In this document: positions 32,110 through 41,919 of the stretch, piece by piece
How the letters are laid out: each line of letters opens with the position of its first letter
Numbering within the stretch: the stretch's first letter is position 1
Assembly (NCBI GenBank): GCA_945861065.1
Contig: CAMASI010000030.1
Location: 1-44,647, forward strand
Source of the DNA: Klebsiella pneumoniae
GTDB lineage: Bacteria; Myxococcota_A; UBA796; GCA-2862545
DNA length: 44,647 nucleotides
Reading direction: 5' to 3'
Made by a program: the position numbers and the translations under genes
The notes under the pieces: generated by a model
What the model was told of the DNA's origin: nothing
Seen by the model: only the letters and a program-made list of their open reading frames with translations
Databases searched by the model: none

Positions 32110-33723
32110 ATGGCGCTGCTCCGTTTCCTTCTTGGCGACCGACCTCCGTTGATGCAGCCGCTACGACCCGGCCGGATCGTTGTCGGACGGTCGGACACGT
32201 CCGACATCGCGCTCCCATCTGAGTCCGTCAGCCGGATCCATTGTGTGCTCGACCGACGCACCGAAGGCTGGTGCCTGTCGGACCGTTCCCGCAACGGCAC
32301 GCGCGTCAACGGATCGCTCGTGACCCAGCACATGCTGGCGCCCGGCGACTTGATCTCGATTGGCGCTTACACAGCGAGGTTCGAGCTCACCCCCGACGAC
32401 ACCCTACGCGCACCGACCAAGACGACGCTGGTTCACGACATCGCCCACGAAGAGCTGATCGACGCGGCGCCCGACGCGTGGACGGCGGCCAGGGCTGGCC
32501 TGCGATTCGTGCGCGGCCCGCTCGACGGGGAAACCGTGCAACTCACCAGGTCGCGATCCACGATCGGGGGGACGGGTGCCCATGTGGCGCTAGACGGCCT
32601 GCCTTTCGCAGCTGTGCACATCCGGGTGGTCCGTAGCCGCGCGCTGGTCGAGCCGGGAGAGGCTGCGGCTTGGCTGGCCGGCGCCCGCGTCCGCGAAATC
32701 ACACCGGTGCTTCCGGGCGAAGAGGTCCGGGTTGGCGACCACGGGTTCACGGTGGAAGTGACGCCTGTGCCAGTACCTTCTCCCGAGCGCGGGAGCTTCG
32801 GCGAACTGGTAGGAACCAGCGTCGTGTTGAGGCGGCTCTTTGGTGTGCTCGAACGGGTCGCACAATCCGACGCCGTTGTGCTCCTGACCGGAGAGAGCGG
32901 TACGGGCAAGGAGCTCGCTGCGCGCGGGCTGCACGACGGAGGAGATCGGCACGAGGGCCCGTTCGTCGCGATCAATTGTGCGGCGGTGAGTGAGGCGTTG
33001 TTCGAGTCCGAATTGTTTGGACATGAGAAAGGGGCGTTTACGGGCGCCCTACAACGTCGCGATGGGGCCTTTCACCAAGCGGCAGGGGGCACGCTTTTCC
33101 TCGACGAAATCGGGGAAATGAAACCGGACCTGCAAGCGAAGCTGTTGCGCGCGCTTGAATCCGGCGAAGTGCGTCGGGTCGGCGGGACGGGCGTTGAGTA
33201 CCCGGACGTTCGCCTCGTCACGGCCACAAACCAAGACCTGCCCACCGCCATTCGGGACGGGCGATTTCGCGCGGATTTGTACTTCCGCATCGCTGTCGTC
33301 ACGTTGCGCATGCCACCGCTTCGTGAGCACCCCGAAGATGTGGCCGTCATCGCCACGACCCTGCTGGCTCGTGCCCATCCGGGGGCTGAGTTGACGCCTG
33401 GCGCCGCGCTTGTGCTGCGAAATCATGACTGGCCCGGCAACGTACGCGAGATGCGCAACGTGCTCACCCGGGCGGTCGTGCTCGGTGGGAAACGAATCGA
33501 ACCTGAGGCGATCACCTTCGACCCGTGGCGGTTCTCCGATCTGCCTCGCAGGGAGCCGCGACCGAGCCGGCCGAGCCCACTGCCGGAGGATCAGGAGCGT
33601 GCGAGTCTCGTGGCTGCGCTGACGTCTACGGAAGGAAACCGGACACGTGCGGCACGTTTGCTCGGCATCCCGCGCTCGAGTTTGTTGTACAAGCTTCAGC
33701 GCTACGGGCTGACCGGTAGCTGA
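32110..33723 (+). CDS. FHA-domain sigma-54-dependent transcription activator
   Basis: 537 aa. Residues 10-95 are a canonical FHA phosphothreonine-binding domain ([24 protein letters not shown]). Residues ~130-220 look like a second, degenerate FHA. Residues 230-470 are the AAA+ enhancer-binding domain: Walker A GESGTGKE (261-268), intact GAFTGA (308-313) for sigma-54 contact, Walker B TLFLDE (328-333), and the R-fingers region LYFRIAVV. The C-terminus carries a Fis-type helix-turn-helix ([18 protein letters not shown]). ATG 32110 has GAGG five bases upstream. FHA input in place of a receiver means control by Ser/Thr phosphorylation, as in many myxobacterial regulators. The -24/-12 promoter at 26821 is the only such site I noticed in the window. 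Confidence 0.95.
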   Translation: MALLRFLLGDRPPLMQPLRPGRIVVGRSDTSDIALPSESVSRIHCVLDRRTEGWCLSDRSRNGTRVNGSLVTQHMLAPGDLISIGAYTARFELTPDDTLRAPTKTTLVHDIAHEELIDAAPDAWTAARAGLRFVRGPLDGETVQLTRSRSTIGGTGAHVALDGLPFAAVHIRVVRSRALVEPGEAAAWLAGARVREITPVLPGEEVRVGDHGFTVEVTPVPVPSPERGSFGELVGTSVVLRRLFGVLERVAQSDAVVLLTGESGTGKELAARGLHDGGDRHEGPFVAINCAAVSEALFESELFGHEKGAFTGALQRRDGAFHQAAGGTLFLDEIGEMKPDLQAKLLRALESGEVRRVGGTGVEYPDVRLVTATNQDLPTAIRDGRFRADLYFRIAVVTLRMPPLREHPEDVAVIATTLLARAHPGAELTPGAALVLRNHDWPGNVREMRNVLTRAVVLGGKRIEPEAITFDPWRFSDLPRREPRPSRPSPLPEDQERASLVAALTSTEGNRTRAARLLGIPRSSLLYKLQRYGLTGS

Positions 33724-35213
33724 ATGCGGGCGAGCAGCGTCTCCAAGTCCTTTCGATAACGATGGGTACGAACCGCGACGTCGGTAGGCGGTGGCGCCTC
33801 TGCCAACACCTCTAGAATGAATCGTTGAGCCTCCAAACCCTGGTCGAGACCGATCAGCGCCTCGGCCCGAGCCGCCGCCAATCGCAGCCGGTTGTCGCCC
33901 CACGCCATCGCGAATCCCGCATCCGCGCGTGCCAGGGCGCCGTCGTATTGCCGGGCTCTGGACGCCATCTTCGAGGCCGTCAGCAAGAACGTGGGGTCGC
34001 CTGGGCGGGCCGCGGATTCTTCGTCTAAGAAACGAAGTGCTGCCTCCACCCTTCCGGCCTTTTCCATGTACACGGCGAGGTCGGCGAGAAATCCCTTGTC
34101 GCTCTCGGGATCGCCCGAAAGTGTCGTGCGCAGCATCGCGGCAGCGGCAGCGGCGTGTTCAGAGCGGCGAGCGGGCTCAAAGGTGATCAGCGCGTCGAGG
34201 AGATCGACAGCAGCCAGGCCTTTGGCTTCCGGAAGTGCCGCGCGCACTGCCGCCACCACGGTCGCCGCAGCGGACGCATCGCCCCATTCCACCGCGCTGC
34301 CCAGCCAGGTCGTCACGGGTCGGTGTGCAACGAGCCAGTCGAGATCCGCCAAGCCATGTTGGCTGGCAAATCTTGCCGCACGAAGGTCGGCACTTTCGGG
34401 GTCGCCCTCTTCGGCGCGTGCGATCCACGCGGCCGCCTCCCCACCTTGCCCGATCACGGCGAGTGCCATGGCTGCGGCCTCTGCTGGAGACGAGGCCGCC
34501 GGGCCCGCAAGCGCTCGTTCGGCTTGTGACGCACCGGCGCTAGACGTCGCCAACCAACCTAAGAACGCGTCACGCCCAGGGTAGCCGACGATTCTGCTTC
34601 GCTCGGTCCCGTCTACGGCGGTCAAAACGATTGTCGGGTAGGCCGTGACGGCGTACCGGTCTTTCAGTGCCCAGCTCGAACCGTCGTCGGCGTCGATGAC
34701 GGCCACTTCGACCGCGGCGAGCTCCTTCGGCACTGGGTCGGCATGCAGCACCTCAGCCGCGAGCCGGTTGCACGGTGGGCACCACACGGCGGAAAAATCC
34801 AGCAAGACGGGGACGTTGCGGAGCCGGGCTGCAGCGAAGGTTCTTTCGGCTACGACGGCTGCATCCTTGCCGAACGGGCTGTCGTGTTTGGTTTCCACGA
34901 CGGACAAAAACACCGAGCCTCGCCGCAAGTCGCCGACGTCCGCAGCGACCGACCACGAGGTGCGTTCGCACGAACCATTGGCTTTGGTGCACAACACGAC
35001 GGTCAAGTCGGCTTCTACGTCGCCGCGCACGGGCCCAACGGGCACGCCATGGACGAGGTCGGACCCCAACACCCATGCGCCGTGGCGACCCGCATGGGAG
35101 CGGACGGCCACGTCGGCGGGAGCGTCAGCGGTGACTTCCACCCCGTCGGCCGCCACGACCCTCAAGCGAGCTTCCCCATGGAGCAGGTCGAGCCAGACCA
35201 CCGCTGCGTTCAT
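33702..35213 (-). CDS. thioredoxin-fold protein with helical-repeat C-terminus
   Basis: 503 aa. The ATG at 35213 has GGAG eight bases upstream and is preferred to GTG 35222. Residues 1-105 are beta-rich, with a Cys pair ([12 protein letters not shown]) as found before thioredoxin domains of DsbD type. Residues ~110-225 are a thioredoxin domain with active site WCPPCN (C145, C148) and cis-proline AYPT. Residues 235-503 are Ala-rich helical repeats, TPR-like. No signal peptide is evident, which is odd for a DsbD-like protein; it may be cytoplasmic or use an unrecognised route. It is the last gene of a three-gene set with the pentapeptide and kelch-like genes; its 3' end overlaps the FHA activator by 22 bases. 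Confidence 0.8.
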   Translation of the reverse strand: MNAAVVWLDLLHGEARLRVVAADGVEVTADAPADVAVRSHAGRHGAWVLGSDLVHGVPVGPVRGDVEADLTVVLCTKANGSCERTSWSVAADVGDLRRGSVFLSVVETKHDSPFGKDAAVVAERTFAAARLRNVPVLLDFSAVWCPPCNRLAAEVLHADPVPKELAAVEVAVIDADDGSSWALKDRYAVTAYPTIVLTAVDGTERSRIVGYPGRDAFLGWLATSSAGASQAERALAGPAASSPAEAAAMALAVIGQGGEAAAWIARAEEGDPESADLRAARFASQHGLADLDWLVAHRPVTTWLGSAVEWGDASAAATVVAAVRAALPEAKGLAAVDLLDALITFEPARRSEHAAAAAAMLRTTLSGDPESDKGFLADLAVYMEKAGRVEAALRFLDEESAARPGDPTFLLTASKMASRARQYDGALARADAGFAMAWGDNRLRLAAARAEALIGLDQGLEAQRFILEVLAEAPPPTDVAVRTHRYRKDLETLLARIQLPVSP

Positions 35214-35251
35214 CTTGTCCACTCCGGGGGTGGACTCACCCGAACCGGAGG

Positions 35252-35803
35252 CTACGGCCAGTGGTTGACGAGCGCGCCCCCCTCAAGTGCGTCGGGTAAG
35301 CGCGCGCCGGTCACGTCGGCACCCACGAGGTTGGTCATTCCAAGCTGCGCGCCACGCAGGTCGGCCCCCACGAGGCGGGCCCCCAACAACAGTGTTCCCC
35401 GCAAGTCGGCCCCGCGAAGGTCTGCGCCGGACAGGTCAGAGAACGACAAGTCGGCGGCCGACAGATCTGCTCCGTTCAAGTTGGCCTGATTCAACGCCGC
35501 ATGGCGAAGGTCCGCACGGTGCAGATCGGCGTCCGCGAGGCAGGAGAACATCAGGTTCGTCGCGCGCAGGAGCGCATCGCTGAGCCGGGCCCCTCTCAGA
35601 TCAGCCGCGATCAAATCGATGTCGGACAGGTCGAGCGCCACGAGCCGGGAGTTGCGCAACGCGCCGCACTCACCCAAGCCCATGTTGCGTCCAGGATTGC
35701 CAGCGGTGTTCCGGCAGTCCTCTGTTTCCGGATCCCAGGCAAAGTCGCTCGCCCTCGCAGACGCAACAAAGCCCAGCGCTCCCCCAAGCGCAAACCAAAC
35801 CAT
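35252..35803 (-). CDS. exported pentapeptide-repeat protein
   Basis: 183 aa. Signal peptide at 1-20 (MVWFALGGALGFVASARA), then a short region with two cysteines, then about 100 residues of A(D/N)Lxx pentapeptide repeats forming a right-handed quadrilateral helix (ADLRGARLSDALL, ANLNGADLSAADLSFSDLSGADLRGADL). ATG 35803 is chosen since it begins the signal peptide; the longer frame upstream is Arg-rich. Export is less usual for this family, which often mimics DNA or acts in the cytoplasm. It lies 41 bases after the kelch-like lipoprotein and 29 bases or more before the thioredoxin-like gene, so it belongs to their transcription unit. Role unknown. Confidence 0.85.
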   Translation of the reverse strand: MVWFALGGALGFVASARASDFAWDPETEDCRNTAGNPGRNMGLGECGALRNSRLVALDLSDIDLIAADLRGARLSDALLRATNLMFSCLADADLHRADLRHAALNQANLNGADLSAADLSFSDLSGADLRGADLRGTLLLGARLVGADLRGAQLGMTNLVGADVTGARLPDALEGGALVNHWP

Positions 35804-35844
35804 GAGACACCCCCAACTCACTTGTCGGACCCGATCCGAGCGAA

Positions 35845-37431
35845 TTAAGGAGGTCCTAGACCGATCAGCCCCCAACCGTCGGCCCCGTCCCACGAGACCC
35901 CAGCCGCACGAATTCCACCGATGATGACGACGCCATCCGGGCCTGGCCGCGTCAGGGTTGGCATGGCGCCCCCCGCCATCGGCGCGCAGCCATCGACAAC
36001 CTCGGCAAACTGCTCGCCTAGGCCTTGAAAAACCTCAATGCAGGCGACCGCCACCACGCCATCAAACCCGACAGCCGCGCCGCCCGCCGAGCCGCCGACC
36101 AACAGAAGGTTTCCCGTAGACAGAGGGACAATCTGGTGATGGGCGCGGGGTTGAATTGACGAGCCGATCCCGCGCCAGGACCCGTCGGACTTCCGAATCC
36201 AGGCAGAATCTGTCGCTGCGAGGTTGTCGCCGAGCCGCGTATCGGCGGTGAGGCCGCCCACGCTCAGCACACGACCGTCGGGAAGCGGAGACATCGCGTG
36301 GCCTGCGACGGCGACGAGCAGGGGAAGGGCGTCTTCGACGATGCCGTTGGCCGAGATCAGGGCGCATCTCTCCGTTACAACCCATGCGCCGAGCTGATCG
36401 GCGTTGCAGGCGGCTGCGGCGACGCGGGCCTCGGTACATTCGTCCGCTCCCCCGCACACGAGCACCCCGTCTACGCCGAGGTCGGCAACGCCAAAACCGA
36501 CTGGCGCGGCCCCTAGATCTTCTCCGCCGGTTCGAATGGCGCCGACGAGGGGGTCAAAATATTCGTAGACGCCGACTTCGCCTTCGGCCGTGCCGCCGAA
36601 CAGGAGCACCTCGCCCGAGGCCAGGGGAACCGCGGCGTGGCCAGATCGACCCACTGCCATTCGACCCTGTTGAATGACGCCGCCGACGGCTGGGTCGAAC
36701 AGGTACCAGTCGTCGTAAGACCCGCCTAGGTCGTCAACGGAAGAACGGCCTCCGGCGATGAGGATCATTTCAGCTTCACCGCGGAATACCGTCGTGGCCG
36801 TCGCTCCCAGTCGGGCACCCCCCGAAGCCGGCGGCAAGGCGCCTGCGACTACCGCAACGGCGTCTCCGTCATCGAGGCCAGCCAGGCGCAGGACGTCGGT
36901 TTGTTCGGCGCCTAGGACCGTCGGATCCGCGATGCCGCCGAATAGAAACGCCTCCCCGCCGGCCAACGAAGCCGCGGCCGCGAGAAAGCGCCTCTGTTCG
37001 GGCTCGAAGCTGCCCAACTGACCCGCGACATGCGACATGGGAACGAGCAGGTCTACGACCACTTCGCCGTCGCCGCCTTGTGCGCCCGCGGGCACGAGCG
37101 CACGCCCCCACGCGCGCAAACCGGCAAACTCGGATTGCCCTTCGTCGGTCTCATGGACGTACAGCCCGAGCCAAGACCCCTCGGGCAGCGGCCCGACGCC
37201 CTCCAAGGACCGTTCCGCCTCCGCCGTTCCCAACGCCTCGATGAGAACAGTCCCATCGTCTTGGGGGACGTGCAGGTCCACCAAGGGCGCGCCGTCGAAC
37301 GGGGCCTGTCCCGCGATCGTGTGGGGAATCACCGACAGCGTCCACGCCTCGGAACAACCCAGCATCGACAAACAAAGCACCGGGCGCACGATGGGAGACT
37401 CCGCGAGGTGTTCTAGCCGACGGAGGTCCAC
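35845..37431 (-). CDS. kelch-like beta-propeller lipoprotein
   Basis: 528 aa. Lipobox-like LSMLGC near residues 21-26. After a ~130-residue N-terminal beta domain come propeller blades marked by GG after hydrophobic strands: AFLFGG, ILIAGGR, VLLFGG, VLVCGG, VLSVGG, LLLVGG, VVIIGG. That is seven blades, a complete kelch/galactose-oxidase-like propeller, without the oxidase's copper ligands being recognisable. The blade sequence differs from the kelch protein at 2689, so they are not recent duplicates. GTG 37431 has GGAGG upstream with seven bases between. Surface or periplasmic; ligand unknown. First gene of the kelch-like/pentapeptide/thioredoxin set. Confidence 0.85.
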   Translation of the reverse strand: MDLRRLEHLAESPIVRPVLCLSMLGCSEAWTLSVIPHTIAGQAPFDGAPLVDLHVPQDDGTVLIEALGTAEAERSLEGVGPLPEGSWLGLYVHETDEGQSEFAGLRAWGRALVPAGAQGGDGEVVVDLLVPMSHVAGQLGSFEPEQRRFLAAAASLAGGEAFLFGGIADPTVLGAEQTDVLRLAGLDDGDAVAVVAGALPPASGGARLGATATTVFRGEAEMILIAGGRSSVDDLGGSYDDWYLFDPAVGGVIQQGRMAVGRSGHAAVPLASGEVLLFGGTAEGEVGVYEYFDPLVGAIRTGGEDLGAAPVGFGVADLGVDGVLVCGGADECTEARVAAAACNADQLGAWVVTERCALISANGIVEDALPLLVAVAGHAMSPLPDGRVLSVGGLTADTRLGDNLAATDSAWIRKSDGSWRGIGSSIQPRAHHQIVPLSTGNLLLVGGSAGGAAVGFDGVVAVACIEVFQGLGEQFAEVVDGCAPMAGGAMPTLTRPGPDGVVIIGGIRAAGVSWDGADGWGLIGLGPP

Positions 37432-37504
37432 GATTCACCTCCGATTCAAACCGTTTCCACATCGGGCCGCGTCCGAAGGGTTCCATGACAGGCGGGAGGA
37501 CGCG

Positions 37505-38092
37505 ATGATCGTTGCTTTGTGGTGGACCTCGCTCGCACATGCTGAACACTGGGAGGAAGATCGAACGGAAATTCTGGTCGGCTTCGTCGGGGGCAATCGA
37601 GCGCCGTCGGCTGCTCCCTTCGCCCAAGTGGAGGGCACGCCATCGGCCAGCTTCACGGCACCCTTATCGACCGGTGTGCCGATGGGGACACTGGCGTTTG
37701 GCCCTTCGTGGGAGGCTCGGCTCGTGGCATCGCAGGTACGGTTTGCGCTGGGGCTCAACGCGCTGTGGCCGGACTGGCCCGACGAGGCGGTGAGCGGTGC
37801 GCTGCACGGTCTCCGCGGCCAAGAGGTCGTGTTCGGCTTGGGGGTCGAGCCGCCGATCGGACCCGTCACACCCTTTGTCGACGTGCTCGGCAGCATGACG
37901 CACTGGACGGCAGACCTGCCGGTAGGCGACGCGGAAACGCAGTGGAAAAGCGATGGATTCGTACCCTCCGTTCGACTGGGCGCCCGCCTGAGCTTGGAAG
38001 ATCATGTGTTTGTGGAAACCGCGGCGTCGGTCTCACCCTTCGACGTCGAACACTGGGATGTCGCAATCCGTGCGGGCGTGGCGTGCTTCTAA
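37505..38092 (+). CDS. small outer-membrane beta-barrel-type protein
   Basis: 195 aa. Signal peptide MIVALWWTSLAHA with cleavage after AHA. The mature part has alternating strands (EARLVASQVRFALGLN, EVVFGLGVEPPIGPVTPFVDVLG, VRLGARLSLEDHVFVETAASVS) and ends with AGVACF, a terminal phenylalanine as in outer-membrane proteins recognised by BamA. This is the size and pattern of an eight-stranded barrel. ATG 37505 has GGGAGG five bases upstream. It is transcribed divergently from the kelch-like lipoprotein and lies 36 bases before the receiver-kinase gene; co-transcription with the latter is possible but not shown. Confidence 0.75.
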   Translation: MIVALWWTSLAHAEHWEEDRTEILVGFVGGNRAPSAAPFAQVEGTPSASFTAPLSTGVPMGTLAFGPSWEARLVASQVRFALGLNALWPDWPDEAVSGALHGLRGQEVVFGLGVEPPIGPVTPFVDVLGSMTHWTADLPVGDAETQWKSDGFVPSVRLGARLSLEDHVFVETAASVSPFDVEHWDVAIRAGVACF

Positions 38093-38128
38093 CTTCTGAA
38101 ACGATTCGGTTTGTGATACGGTACGGTC

Positions 38129-39184
38129 GTGCAGGGCGCGCCACCTATTGTTCTGATCGTTGACGACGAGCGCCAGCAGCGCATCTTGCTGCCGTCGGTG
38201 CTCGAAGACTGTACCACACACGTCGCGCAGTCCGGGGACGAAGCACTCGCGCTCGCTGGCCGCATTCCATTCGACGTCGCCATCGTGGATCACCGCATGC
38301 CGGGCATCACCGGCGTCGAGACGCTCGCGCGCCTCCGAAACTTGCAGCCCGAATGTGTGCGTTTTCTGATGACCGCCTACGTCGATGCAGTCGTCCTACA
38401 AGACGCCATCAACCTCAGCGGGGTCTATCGGTTCATCCCCAAACCCTGTGACCCACATACGCTTCGCCTGGACGTCAAGCGCGCACTGGAACACCGAGAC
38501 GCCATGCGCGAGGTCGAGAACACGGAACGCGCCCGCGCCGTGGCGTCCCTGGCCTCCGACGTGGCCCATGATCTCGCCAACTATTTGGTTCCCGTCACTG
38601 CGGCTGGGTGGTCCCTCCGGGAGGGCGCGCCCCCACGGGAGATCGCGCAGCAGATCGAAGTCGCAAGCGTGGCCATCGACGGCCTGCTCGAAGAACTGCG
38701 GGCCGTCGCTCGTGGGCGAATCCCCCACTACACGTTGTTGCCGGGGTCTGTGCTCGGGGTGGTGAGCGAAGCCCTAGACCTGTGCCGTTCGTCTTATGGG
38801 AACCGCACGGTTCGCGTGGAAATTGCGCCGGACACGCCCACCGTTCGGATGGCGAACGCCCGCATGGTGCGCGCGTTGACGAACCTCATCCGCAACGCCA
38901 TCGACGCCACACACGATTCCGGTCACATCTCGGTGACTGCGGGCCTTCGAGGACCCGAAGTCTACATCTCCATTTCCGACAACGGGGAAGGGATCGAGGC
39001 GCCTGAACTCTCCCGCATTTTCGAACGTGGACTGAGTGGCCGGGGAACTGCAGGTCTCGGATTGTCCATCGTGCAGGGTGTCGTGACGGGCCACAACGGC
39101 AGGATCGAAGTGGATAGTCAACCCGGCCACGGAACGACGTTCCGCGTGCTCCTGCCGCGGCACCTCACAGAAGCCATCGCGTGA
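38129..39184 (+). CDS. receiver-histidine kinase (REC-HisKA-HATPase)
   Basis: 351 aa, cytoplasmic. An N-terminal receiver has the acidic pair VDDE (11-14), phospho-acceptor D54 in IVDHRMPG and K105 in IPKP. A HisKA hairpin follows with H147 in VAHDLANYL, then a HATPase domain with N-box LTNLIRNAIDA, ISDNGEGI and GLGLSIVQG. So both receiver and kinase look active. The arrangement resembles cytoplasmic kinases of chemosensory or developmental phosphorelays. GTG start; no strong ribosome site. Its stop overlaps the start of the PilZ fusion in GTGA, so the two are translated together. Confidence 0.9.
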   Translation: MQGAPPIVLIVDDERQQRILLPSVLEDCTTHVAQSGDEALALAGRIPFDVAIVDHRMPGITGVETLARLRNLQPECVRFLMTAYVDAVVLQDAINLSGVYRFIPKPCDPHTLRLDVKRALEHRDAMREVENTERARAVASLASDVAHDLANYLVPVTAAGWSLREGAPPREIAQQIEVASVAIDGLLEELRAVARGRIPHYTLLPGSVLGVVSEALDLCRSSYGNRTVRVEIAPDTPTVRMANARMVRALTNLIRNAIDATHDSGHISVTAGLRGPEVYISISDNGEGIEAPELSRIFERGLSGRGTAGLGLSIVQGVVTGHNGRIEVDSQPGHGTTFRVLLPRHLTEAIA

Positions 39185-41919
39185 ATCGCCCAGGTCAGCA
39201 TACCGGCGGCGCTGTGGCCGGACGTCGGCGGTCTAGCCGCGTCGTTTGTGCACTTACGGTGACCGACGGTTCGGATGTCACGCTAGGTGAGGCAGGCAAC
39301 ATCAGTCTCGAGGGCATGTACCTCAAGACCGATCGTCCCCTGGAACCTCAGACCATTCTCCCAATTCACCTCACGGTGGAGGGCCATTCCTTTCGGGCGG
39401 ACGCCGAAGTCGCCCACCTGTTGCCGGGCGGTGTGGGCCTAAGATTCGTGGCGATTGAAGACGCGGACCACCGAAAGCTGCGGCATTTCGTCAACGATCT
39501 GGTTCAGCTCAACGCGACGCGACGAAACATCCGAGCCACGCTTGACGGTCCCCGCGAACCGGTGTCCGACCCCGTACGCATTCACGACCTCCTTCACAGC
39601 TTCATCGGCACCCGGGTGGACGTGGTGTCGGCAGAGGCTGCAGTTCGCCAGCCGATTCCATTGACGGGTGTGGGTCCCTCCTCGCTTCAGCTTGGCCCGT
39701 CTGCGCGATTTCATGACGAAGAGACGGTGTTGTGCGCGTTGACGGTCGATTTCGTCTGTTGGTCGTTTGAGTGCAAGGTGTTGTCGTCGAAGGGTGTGCT
39801 CCGGCTCTCGGTTCCCACGCGGTTGTCGAGCAATGAGCGCCGAGCCAACCAACGCACGCCTCAACCCGCGGGCACGCTGCTGAGCATTGGTGCGATCGCG
39901 TATGAAGTCATCGAGACTGGCAACAACGGCCTTGCGGTTCGCACGCCAGTCGGTGTCGCCCACGAAAGAGGGGATCAACTCGGACCCGCGGTGCTTCACC
40001 GGCCCGGAAGACCCCCTGAAACGCTCACCACGTTGGAAGTTCGACACGTCAAGTCATTCGAGGGGAACGCTGACGTGCAACGGTTGGGCCTACAGCACGT
40101 TCGGTACGCCCGAACGCCTGTGCCCGTTGCGAGCACTGTCCGCGTCGCGCCCTCCCGATGGACGAGGCGCCTGACCGAACTTCAGGTACTGGCGGGATCG
40201 CTCGTTCAGCGTGTGTTGGGCAGCAGCGACGAGGCGCCGCCGGCAACGCGTGTGTCGTTTCGTCGGCCCGATGGACTGGAGGTCGTGGCCCACCTCGAAA
40301 CGACCGGGGTTGGCCCGGGCAAGCGTAACCGGGCGCCTCTCGTGGTGGTCGTACCTGCTTTCGCCGGTAGGAAGGAACAATTTTGTGGGTACGCGAGGTT
40401 GGTCACTGCGCTGTTTGCGCAACACCAAAAACCCGTGGCCGTGTTGCGAATCGATGGGACCAACAATTTGGGCGAATCCGGAAAGGCACCAGGTTTTGTG
40501 GCGCCCGGACTGCACACCATGCGTTTCACGGCGGGCGGCGTCATTGAGGACCTGGAGGCCGTGCTGGCATGGGCCGAAAACAACCCCCACCTGGACGTGG
40601 ATGGCGTCTACTTGCTGTCGGCCTCGTTCGCGAGTGTGCCGGTGCGAGCCCTCCTTCGAGACGGGAGTCATCCAGCGGTCAAGGGGTGGATTGCGCATAT
40701 GGGCGCTGCGGATGCGCAAAACTCCATCCTCCATGTTTCCGGGCACATCGACGCCGTCGGCTTGTGGCGCACCCATGGCCAGGTCGGCGAGGTCATGCTT
40801 GCAGGCTGCCCGGTGGACGCCGACCTGTTTTGCGCCGACCTCGAGCGTCGAGAACTCAGCACGCTCGAACACGCCAAGGCGGATTTGTCCCGCCTCCGGG
40901 TTCCGGTGGTCTGGGTCGTCGGCCAGCACGACGTTTGGGTCGACCGACGCCTTGTCGTGGCGGCCCTGGAGGTGATGTCCCCTGAGGTCCCGCATGCGAT
41001 GGTCGAGTTTGACTCGGGTCACCTGCCGACGTCGGGCGTGGAGGCCCTCCAGCAGTTCGCGGCGCTGGCCGACCTGACCTACGAACAGGTGCACGGCGTC
41101 GCTCCCAAGCCGTGGACCCAGGTCACGCCCGCAACGCTGAAGTTGCGAACGGATGAAGAGTGGGCGCGGGTCCGCACGCAGACGCCGATCGACCGAACCC
41201 AATTCTGGCGGGAATATATGGTCGGCGACGGGCAAGGTGTCGGGTTTGACCTGATGAGCTTGTCGGGGGGCTACGTCGGCTTCGCCCAAGCCCAAGCGGA
41301 AGCCATCGAACCCAATGGCCGCCGAATTCTAGAACTCGGCGCCGGAACGGGCCTTGTGAGTCTGGAAATGGCGCGGCGTGGCGCCCAGTCTCTCGTGTTG
41401 GTCGACCTCATCGAGGACGCTGTTCAGCGCGCGCTGGCCCGCGTCCGCCCATTGGCACCCGTGGAAGCCATCACCTTCGACCTGGAAGCGGGTCCATTGC
41501 CCTTTGAAGACGAGGCGTTTGACGGCGCCATGGCGAGTCTACTGCTCAGTTATTTGGGCGATCCTTCGGGCGTGCTCGCCGAGGTTCACCGCGTGCTCAA
41601 ACCGGGTGCGAGGCTGGTCGTGTCCAGCATGCGACCTGGCGCGGATACGGCGGCTGAATTCCTCGACGTGGTCACACGCCTCGAACGCGGCGACGTCGAA
41701 ACAGGTTGGACAACCGCTTCAGAATTGGTGGACCAGGCGCGACGTTTTCACGGGTTGGCAGCCGGGGCGTTCCGGCTGGAGGAGGAGGGTCTGTTTCAGT
41801 TTTTCGACGACAAGGAATTAATCGAATTGGTCACCGACGCTGGCTTTGTGAGAGCGTGGGCACAACCGGGCTTTGGCAGCCCGTCCGCCGCTTGGATCGT
41901 CACCTGCGAGCGTGAATGA
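39181..41919 (+). CDS. PilZ-PilZ-LuxD-like hydrolase-SAM methyltransferase fusion
   Basis: 912 aa. Residues 15-110 are a PilZ-type domain (RRRSSR near the start, then NISLEGMYL). Residues 125-315 are a second, YcgR-like half (RRANQR at 220-225, then a barrel). Residues ~355-635 are an alpha/beta hydrolase that best recalls LuxD acyl-transferases: VPAFAGRKEQFCGYARLV, RIDGTNNLGESGK, and LLSASFASV as nucleophile elbow (S482), with D584 and H614 completing a triad. Residues ~690-912 are a class I methyltransferase (LELGAGTG at 717-724, FDLEAGPLPFEDEAFDGA at 766-783). PilZ domains read c-di-GMP, so this looks like a c-di-GMP-controlled lipid or acyl-ester modifying enzyme. The substrate is unknown. 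It overlaps its neighbours on both sides (GTGA, ATGA). Confidence 0.85.
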   Translation: MNRPGQHTGGAVAGRRRSSRVVCALTVTDGSDVTLGEAGNISLEGMYLKTDRPLEPQTILPIHLTVEGHSFRADAEVAHLLPGGVGLRFVAIEDADHRKLRHFVNDLVQLNATRRNIRATLDGPREPVSDPVRIHDLLHSFIGTRVDVVSAEAAVRQPIPLTGVGPSSLQLGPSARFHDEETVLCALTVDFVCWSFECKVLSSKGVLRLSVPTRLSSNERRANQRTPQPAGTLLSIGAIAYEVIETGNNGLAVRTPVGVAHERGDQLGPAVLHRPGRPPETLTTLEVRHVKSFEGNADVQRLGLQHVRYARTPVPVASTVRVAPSRWTRRLTELQVLAGSLVQRVLGSSDEAPPATRVSFRRPDGLEVVAHLETTGVGPGKRNRAPLVVVVPAFAGRKEQFCGYARLVTALFAQHQKPVAVLRIDGTNNLGESGKAPGFVAPGLHTMRFTAGGVIEDLEAVLAWAENNPHLDVDGVYLLSASFASVPVRALLRDGSHPAVKGWIAHMGAADAQNSILHVSGHIDAVGLWRTHGQVGEVMLAGCPVDADLFCADLERRELSTLEHAKADLSRLRVPVVWVVGQHDVWVDRRLVVAALEVMSPEVPHAMVEFDSGHLPTSGVEALQQFAALADLTYEQVHGVAPKPWTQVTPATLKLRTDEEWARVRTQTPIDRTQFWREYMVGDGQGVGFDLMSLSGGYVGFAQAQAEAIEPNGRRILELGAGTGLVSLEMARRGAQSLVLVDLIEDAVQRALARVRPLAPVEAITFDLEAGPLPFEDEAFDGAMASLLLSYLGDPSGVLAEVHRVLKPGARLVVSSMRPGADTAAEFLDVVTRLERGDVETGWTTASELVDQARRFHGLAAGAFRLEEEGLFQFFDDKELIELVTDAGFVRAWAQPGFGSPSAAWIVTCERE

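Noticed and set aside
40090..41295. 401-codon minus-strand frame opposite the PilZ fusion
   Set aside because: Arg/His-rich translation without motifs, fully contained within a well-supported gene.
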